Positions 14,513-17,607 of a stretch of DNA of 17,607 nucleotides are shown here, one piece after another. Both the position numbers and the translations under genes were made by a program. This DNA comes from Candidatus Pacearchaeota archaeon (GTDB lineage Archaea > Nanobdellota > Nanobdellia > Pacearchaeales > GW2011-AR1). The notes below the pieces were generated by a model. That model was not told where the DNA came from. It ran no database searches and saw only the letters and a list, made by a program, of their open reading frames with translations. The DNA is taken from contig NYZR01000002.1 in NCBI GenBank assembly GCA_002687255.1, positions 1-17,607 of the forward strand, read 5' to 3'. The stretch's first letter is position 1, and each line of letters opens with the position of its first letter.

Positions 14513-15157
14513 ATAAGCTGTTGGATCGTTTTGATTTGCCCATTTGAAACCTGCCTTACGGAGTTGGCAGTTGAGACAGGTGCCGCAGTGTTTGGTATCA
14601 GAGGTGTAGCAAGAGAAGGTGTTTTCCAGAGGAACTTTTAGGTTTGTTGCTAGCTGGATGATGTCTTCCTTGTCCATCTTGATTAATGGTGCTAGGATTT
14701 TTGGTTTGGTTTTGGTTGCTTCTTGAGAGATCTGGTTTACTTGTTGGACGAATGCTGGTGTGGTGTCTGGATAGTGTTCGGGGCCTTCGTTTTTGAATCC
14801 CACTAAGATATCAGCTTTTTCGGGAAGGGTGTCGACGTAAGAGAGGGCGTGTGAAAGGAAGATGAGATTTCGTGCTGGGATGTAGCAGTTCGCTGATTCT
14901 TCTTGCGTGTCTTTGAGGTCTTTTTCTTGGAGCTTGTTCGGCGTGCCGGCCATGTCCAATTTTTGTAGGGTGATCTCTTTGAATTCTGCCTTTAAGGATT
15001 GTGCTGCTGTTTGTGCTGATTGGCGTTCTTGTTCGATTGTTGGTTGTTGGTAGTTGAAGAAGAGGAGTGTGAGGGTATCGTAGGTTTGCGCTGCTTGGTA
15101 TGCCACTGTTGTGGAGTCGAGGCCTCCTGAGCAGAGGATTATTGCATGTTGCGCCAT
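14504..15157 (-). CDS. queC: 7-cyano-7-deazaguanine (preQ0) synthase QueC
   Basis: The 217-aa protein has the PP-loop CSGGLDSTT (residues 9-17) that binds ATP, YIPARN (92-97), GFKNEGPEHYPDT (120-132), typical of QueC, and the zinc site C183, C191, C194, C197 (C-x7-C-x2-C-x2-C). QueC turns 7-carboxy-7-deazaguanine into preQ0 using ATP and ammonia; in archaea preQ0 is inserted into tRNA and becomes archaeosine. Length and motif order are as usual, so it should be active. It is not linked to other deazaguanine genes here. The start at 15157 lies 25 bases from the centre of the shared TATA box at 15179-15186; the 3' end overlaps the GT4 gene by 9 bases. Confidence 0.93.
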   Translation of the reverse strand: MAQHAIILCSGGLDSTTVAYQAAQTYDTLTLLFFNYQQPTIEQERQSAQTAAQSLKAEFKEITLQKLDMAGTPNKLQEKDLKDTQEESANCYIPARNLIFLSHALSYVDTLPEKADILVGFKNEGPEHYPDTTPAFVQQVNQISQEATKTKPKILAPLIKMDKEDIIQLATNLKVPLENTFSCYTSDTKHCGTCLNCQLRKAGFKWANQNDPTAYLE

Positions 15158-15178
15158 AGTGTTGTTCGTGGCAGAGAT

Positions 15179-15186
15179 TTTATAAA
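15179..15186. promoter_or_regulatory. Single palindromic TATA box shared by queC and the IF5A-like gene
   Basis: TTTATAAA is its own reverse complement. Its centre (15182.5) lies exactly midway between the divergent start codons: first base of queC at 15157, first base of the IF5A-like gene at 15208. The 50 bases between the starts contain no other TATA-like box on either strand at the expected distance, so both genes probably use it, each with a leaderless mRNA. Confidence 0.7.
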
Positions 15187-15207
15187 TGTTGGTTGGTGTT
15201 GGTTTTG

Positions 15208-15402
15208 ATGGCGAAAACGAAGGTTGGCGATCTGAAGGTTGGGGATACTATTCTTGTTGGGGGAAGGCCAGGTGTAGTGAAGGAGAAAGAGGAGAGTGAT
15301 ATTGGGAAGCATGGGACGAAGAAAGTTCGGTTGGTTGTTGATGTGGGGGGGAAAGATATGGTGATTATTCGGCCTTCTGAGTATCCGATAGAGACTGCTT
15401 GA
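15208..15402 (+). CDS. Single-domain IF5A-like protein with GKHG hypusination loop
   Basis: The 64-aa protein matches the N-terminal SH3-like (KOW) half of archaeal IF5A/eIF5A: KVGDLKVGDTILVGGRPGVV (residues 5-24), then the loop SDIGKHGTKKVRLV (30-43) with GKHG, where the lysine (K34) corresponds to the residue that is hypusinated. Canonical aIF5A is about 130 aa and has a C-terminal OB domain; here the frame stops after a short IRPSEYPIE segment, and no OB-domain sequence follows in any forward frame, since the region is filled by a convergent gene. It may be a paralogue or a dedicated partner in translation. In-frame TTG/GTG codons upstream (from 15193) would extend the protein by five residues, but ATG 15208 sits 26 bases from the shared TATA box. 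The 3' end overlaps the next gene by 38 bases. Confidence 0.75.
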   Translation: MAKTKVGDLKVGDTILVGGRPGVVKEKEESDIGKHGTKKVRLVVDVGGKDMVIIRPSEYPIETA

Positions 15403-15790
15403 TTTTTTCTTTGAGTTCTTCCATTGACGTGACGATAGGCATGCTGCCTATGAGGATGGCGCTGAGTTGATCTAGTGCTTCTTCGATAGGTTCGTCGGTT
15501 TTGAGGCCGATAGCTGGAATGTTGTTGGCGTAGGCGTAGCCGAGTTCCCAGGCGGTGCCTGCTCCGACGTGGAGTCCGTCAAGAAGGGCTATGACGAGGT
15601 CTATGTCCTTCATGCCTTCGGTGATGTCTTTGTTGAAGGTTTCCTTTACTTGGTCTAGGGATGTGCAGAGTCCTGCGTCTCGGTGGGGGAGGAAGGTTTC
15701 TATTTTTAACTCTTGACAGAGCTCGTCGACTTGTTCGAGGAGTTTTCGTTCGTGTTCTGTGGAGAGTTTGCCTGCGAGGTAGGCTTTCAT
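15365..15790 (-). CDS. Nucleoside 2-deoxyribosyltransferase-like protein
   Basis: The 141-aa protein starts with MKAYLAG, the first strand typical of the nucleoside 2-deoxyribosyltransferase family. It continues with FLPHRD (residues 33-38), an acidic segment DITEGMKDIDLVIALLDG (55-72), then VGAGTAWELGYAYA (75-88), in which the glutamate (E82) corresponds to the catalytic nucleophile region. Members swap bases between deoxyribonucleosides or hydrolyse nucleotide N-glycosidic bonds; this one may be a nucleotide hydrolase or salvage enzyme. It is complete and soluble. A TTTTTTTAAC stretch on the reverse strand, centred 26 bases upstream of the ATG, is a plausible TATA box. Its last 38 bases overlap the 3' end of the IF5A-like gene in the opposite direction. 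Confidence 0.85.
   Translation of the reverse strand: MKAYLAGKLSTEHERKLLEQVDELCQELKIETFLPHRDAGLCTSLDQVKETFNKDITEGMKDIDLVIALLDGLHVGAGTAWELGYAYANNIPAIGLKTDEPIEEALDQLSAILIGSMPIVTSMEELKEKIKQSLSDTQKAE
15403..15408 (+). terminator. Possible T-run terminator of the IF5A-like gene
   Basis: Six T follow within the stop region (TGATTTTTTC). The run lies inside the convergent gene. It is of the kind that can end archaeal transcripts, though short. Confidence 0.25.
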
Positions 15791-15810
15791 AATTGTATGG
15801 GAGAGTAAGA

Positions 15811-15820
15811 GTTAAAAAAA
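15811..15820 (-). promoter_or_regulatory. Putative TATA box of the deoxyribosyltransferase-like gene
   Basis: Read on the reverse strand it is TTTTTTTAAC, centred about 26 bases upstream of the start at 15790. It is a weaker match than the other boxes but lies at the same distance. Confidence 0.4.
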
Positions 15821-15838
15821 CTTGCTATGCAAGTTTTT
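15816..15838. promoter_or_regulatory. Perfect 10-bp inverted repeat overlapping the reverse promoter
   Basis: AAAAACTTGC (15816-15825) and GCAAGTTTTT (15829-15838) flank TAT. One arm overlaps the proposed TATA box of the reverse gene. The symmetry suits a dimeric repressor binding site. A hairpin-plus-T-run reading as a forward terminator is unlikely because no forward gene is close upstream. Confidence 0.5.
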
Positions 15839-15841
15839 GAG

Positions 15842-15870
15842 ACCTTTGTCATAAGAGCTATAACAAAGGT
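15842..15870. promoter_or_regulatory. Second inverted repeat, abutting the GT9 promoter
   Basis: ACCTTTGT (15842-15849) and ACAAAGGT (15863-15870) are perfect 8-bp arms; an inner ATA/TAT pair extends the symmetry after one mismatch. The right arm touches the TATA-like TTAAAAAG at 15870-15877. It may be an operator or activator site for the GT9 operon. Confidence 0.45.
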
Positions 15871-15877
15871 TAAAAAG
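15870..15877 (+). promoter_or_regulatory. Putative TATA box of the GT9 operon
   Basis: TTAAAAAG is centred about 25 bases upstream of the ATG at 15898. A GGTGAGG motif at 15884-15890 lies 7 bases before the ATG and could be a ribosome binding site if the transcript starts further upstream. Confidence 0.45.
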
Positions 15878-15897
15878 TGTTCTGGTGAGGTAATGGA

Positions 15898-16944
15898 ATG
15901 AAGAAGATATGCATCATTAAGTTGGGTGCTTTGGGAGACGTTGTGCGGACGTTGCCTGTAGCTGCGGCGCTGAAGAAGCAAGAAGAGGTGGAGACGTCGA
16001 GGAAGTGCTTGCGCACCTCCTCGGGCGTGAACCCTTCACAGAGTGAAGAGGTTCACATTACCTGGGTGACCCGGGAGAATGCTTTGCATATTTTTGAGGC
16101 GTTGGATGTTGTTGATGAAGTTGTGGTGATCGGCAGTGATCTCGCTGGGAAGGAGTTTGATGTGGTGTATAATTTCGATGTGGATGATGGGGCGACTGAG
16201 CTTGCTAAGAGTTTGTCGGCGAAGGTGAAGATTGGATTTACTCATGAGGAAGGATTTCCTGCTGCGTTCAACCCGGAGGCTGAGTATTATTTGAATACGA
16301 TGTTTGATGATGTGACCAAGAAGGAGAATCGGAAGACGTATCAGAGGATGATGTTTGAGCTTGCTGGGTTGGTGTGGGATGAGAGTCATGTGGCTTTGGT
16401 TTTGACAGATGAAGAGAAGGAGAAGGCGGGGGGTCTTTTGGCGAAGCAAGGTTATGATCCTGAGAAGAAGTTGGTTGGGTTGCATGTTGGTGGTTCTAAA
16501 AGATGGCCCTCGAAACGGTGGGCTGACTCGAGAGTGAATGAGTTTTTGAAGGCTTGTGCTGAGAAGGATTGGCAGGTAATTGTGTTTGCTGGTTTGGATG
16601 AGGCTGCCATTCAGGAGGAGTTGAAGAAGGAGTTTCCGGAAGTGTTGGTGAATGATCCTGGAAATTCGATTCGGGAGTTTGCTGCTCTTGTTGGGAAATG
16701 TGATGTTGTTGTTAGTGGCGATAGTTTTGCGTTGCATGTTGCTCTTTCGTTGCATCGGCCTACGGTGGGGTTGTTCTTTTGCACGACGCCGCATGAGATT
16801 GAGGAGTATGGCTTGTTGACGAAGATTGTGTCGCCGATGTTTGAGGATTTCTTTCCGGAGCGGATGGATGAAGATAGTTCTGAGTTGAGGGAGAGTATTT
16901 TTGTGGGTGATGTGGTTGGGGCTGTTGAGGGGAAATTACAATGA
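15898..16944 (+). CDS. GT9 (heptosyltransferase-like) glycosyltransferase with an in-frame insertion
   Basis: The 348-aa protein has the GT9 N-terminus IIKLGALGDVVRTLPVAAAL (residues 6-25), VGLHVGGSKRWPSKRWA (about 193-209), DPGNSIREFAALVGKCDVVV and SGDSFALHVALSLHRPTVGLF in the C-terminal donor-binding domain, all expected for ADP-heptose:LPS-type transferases. Archaea have no LPS, so the donor is probably another nucleotide sugar. Residues 29-49 are an extra segment (EEVETSRKCLRTSSGVNPSQS) that splits the usual first helix-to-strand connection; its removal restores LKKQ-EEVHITWV, as in ordinary GT9 proteins. See the separate entry for the DNA element. The frame remains open, so a full product is possible; whether the loop is tolerated is not known. 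It heads an operon and overlaps the next gene by 4 bases. Confidence 0.87.
   Translation: MKKICIIKLGALGDVVRTLPVAAALKKQEEVETSRKCLRTSSGVNPSQSEEVHITWVTRENALHIFEALDVVDEVVVIGSDLAGKEFDVVYNFDVDDGATELAKSLSAKVKIGFTHEEGFPAAFNPEAEYYLNTMFDDVTKKENRKTYQRMMFELAGLVWDESHVALVLTDEEKEKAGGLLAKQGYDPEKKLVGLHVGGSKRWPSKRWADSRVNEFLKACAEKDWQVIVFAGLDEAAIQEELKKEFPEVLVNDPGNSIREFAALVGKCDVVVSGDSFALHVALSLHRPTVGLFFCTTPHEIEEYGLLTKIVSPMFEDFFPERMDEDSSELRESIFVGDVVGAVEGKLQ
15982..16056. repeat. 63-bp in-frame palindromic insertion inside the GT9 gene, with 8-bp direct repeats
   Basis: GAAGAGGT occurs at 15982-15989 and again at 16045-16052, exactly 63 bases (21 codons) apart and in the same codon phase. The DNA between holds two tandem hairpins. 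Hairpin 1 (15994-16028) pairs GAGGAAGTGC with GCACCTCCTC around TTGC, with one mismatch, and has further outer pairs. Hairpin 2 (16027-16056) pairs GTGAACCCTTCAC with GTGAAGAGGTTCAC around AGA, with one bulged A. The 63 bases contain 38 G+C (60%), against 26 of 60 in 16081-16140. The pattern is that of a small mobile palindrome with target duplication, similar in kind to the Rickettsia palindromic elements that insert in coding frames. Only one copy is visible, so mobility is not shown. Confidence 0.65.
16927..16932 (+). promoter_or_regulatory. Ribosome binding site for the 94-aa protein
   Basis: GAGGGG lies 8 bases before the ATG at 16941, inside the end of the GT9 gene. It supports 16941 as start. 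Confidence 0.4.
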
Positions 16945-17225
16945 GTGATCGGATTTACCTTTGGGTAAAGGGAAATGATGGGGATACATTTAGAGATGTG
17001 AGGTCTAAATTGGAAGAGTTAGAAGGTTCTCACATTCGTGAGAATGTTGAATTAACACTCGATGAAAACAAATTTTATTTCATGGGAGTGTGTTTTCCTG
17101 AGGAGCACAGAGCCATAGTTGTTGGTCTGCTTAACTCCCATGTTCTTCCTAGAGGCAATCGACCAGATATTGAGCATTCAGTTTATCAAGGAAAGTTTCC
17201 TTCAGCTGAGGATATTAGAAAATGA
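16941..17225 (+). CDS. Unrecognised 94-aa protein in the GT9 operon
   Basis: I do not recognise this protein. It has no signal peptide or membrane segment, is mostly hydrophilic and acidic, and seems to alternate short strands and helices: IYLWVKG (residues 5-11), an amphipathic helix around TFRDVRSKLEELEG (16-29), KFYFMGVCFP (44-53), then HRAIVVGLL (56-64). The C-terminal part HSVYQGKFPSAEDIRK is not hydrophobic. Its ATG overlaps the GT9 stop by 4 bases and its stop overlaps the ATG of the next GT2 gene, so it is firmly part of the operon. Codon use is less G/T-biased than in its neighbours (more A-ending codons), which may mean a different origin or different constraint. A small accessory or regulatory subunit is possible but unsupported. 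Confidence 0.7.
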   Translation: MSDRIYLWVKGNDGDTFRDVRSKLEELEGSHIRENVELTLDENKFYFMGVCFPEEHRAIVVGLLNSHVLPRGNRPDIEHSVYQGKFPSAEDIRK

Positions 17226-17607
17226 TGCATGTGGTTGTGACATCGTATAATGAGCCGAAAGCGACTGTAAGGGTAGTGAGGCAGCTGTTGGGGCAGATGG
17301 GTCGGGCTGATAAGCTGACCGTGATTGATCCTTTTCCTGAGGTGGAGGAGTATTTGCTGAAAGAAGTGAAAGATAAAAGAGTGGATTTCTTTCTTGATCC
17401 GGGAGAAGGAAAGGCTTTGGCCCTGAATTGGTTCTTTCAGGAGCAGGGGACGGGTCGCAAGAGTGACCTGTGGGTGTTGACTGATGGGGATGTGGAGATT
17501 GGTGATGGTGCTTTGGCTGCTTTGAGGAAGGCTTTTGCTGATAAGAAAGTGGGGGCTGCGACCGGGCGGCCGGTGGCTTTACATAAGAAGAGAGGTATGA
17601 CAGAATG
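17222..17607 (+). CDS. GT2-family glycosyltransferase, truncated by the window end
   Basis: An open frame from ATG 17222 (a second ATG follows at 17225) runs to the last base without a stop, giving 128 residues. The start HVVVTSYNEP (residues 3-12) is the first strand of a GT-A nucleotide-sugar domain. LTVIDPFPEVEEYL (32-45) and DPGEGKALALNWFF (59-72) take the place of the usual second strand and K-x-x-A-L-N region of GT2 enzymes. LWVLTDGDVEI (83-93) carries the DXD-type metal motif (DGD). The remaining part, with acceptor-binding residues, lies outside the window. GAGG at 17208-17211 is a possible ribosome binding site. It overlaps the 94-aa gene by 4 bases and continues the GT9 operon, so it likely adds another sugar to the same glycan. 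Confidence 0.82.
   Translation, partial: MMHVVVTSYNEPKATVRVVRQLLGQMGRADKLTVIDPFPEVEEYLLKEVKDKRVDFFLDPGEGKALALNWFFQEQGTGRKSDLWVLTDGDVEIGDGALAALRKAFADKKVGAATGRPVALHKKRGMTE

Noticed and set aside
15816..15840. Hairpin followed by TTTTT read as an intrinsic terminator
   Set aside because: No forward gene ends nearby (the IF5A-like gene stops at 15402) and the T-run is part of the stem itself; a promoter-overlapping operator fits better.
1..17607. CRISPR arrays, transposases, integrases, tRNA or rRNA genes
   Set aside because: No regularly spaced repeats, no transposase or integrase motifs and no RNA gene structures were seen on either strand.

Overview
The window looks archaeal. At least nine start codons have an AT-rich box of the TTTATAA type centred about 25-26 bases upstream, which is where an archaeal TATA box sits when the mRNA has little or no leader. 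Genes inside operons instead overlap by 4-8 bases or carry GGTGA/GGAGG-type ribosome binding sites. The short, overlapping genes, an IF5A-type domain, QueC and the very compact layout fit a small-genome archaeon, possibly of the DPANN type. That placement is inference; no rRNA or other phylogenetic marker is present.

Most of the window (about 1-14.5 kb, resuming at 15.9 kb) is a surface-glycan cluster. It holds nine glycosyltransferases: one GT75/STELLO-like, one GT-C membrane enzyme, four GT4, two GT2 and one GT9. With them are four SAM methyltransferases (one FkbM type, one with an N-terminal zinc ribbon), a polysaccharide deacetylase, an HprK-like P-loop protein and a FemAB-like transferase. 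No flippase, polymerase or ABC exporter is seen, so the cluster probably extends beyond the window.

Layout: 1-489 unknown protein; 546-1697 and 1743-3368 forward, each with its own promoter; 6079-3349 a reverse three-gene operon (GT2, GT4, FkbM); 6123-9913 a forward operon (GT4, HprK-like, FemAB-like, methyltransferase); 9969-11640 forward (GT4, methyltransferase); 11792-14512 forward (deacetylase, zinc-ribbon methyltransferase, GT4). A housekeeping-like island follows: queC (reverse), a one-domain IF5A-like protein (forward) and a nucleoside deoxyribosyltransferase-like protein (reverse). From 15898 to the end is another forward operon (GT9, unknown 94-aa protein, truncated GT2).

Most notable are: (1) a 63-bp, GC-rich, double-hairpin segment flanked by 8-bp direct repeats, sitting in frame inside the GT9 gene, like a protein-coding palindromic element; (2) a single palindromic TTTATAAA box placed exactly midway between two divergent starts (queC and the IF5A-like gene); (3) a 64-aa IF5A-like protein that keeps the GKHG hypusination loop but lacks the C-terminal OB domain; (4) palindromes abutting TATA boxes; (5) a strong G+T excess on the + strand whichever strand is coding. 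No stretch longer than 300 bases lacks a gene; no tRNA, rRNA, CRISPR or recognisable transposase is present.
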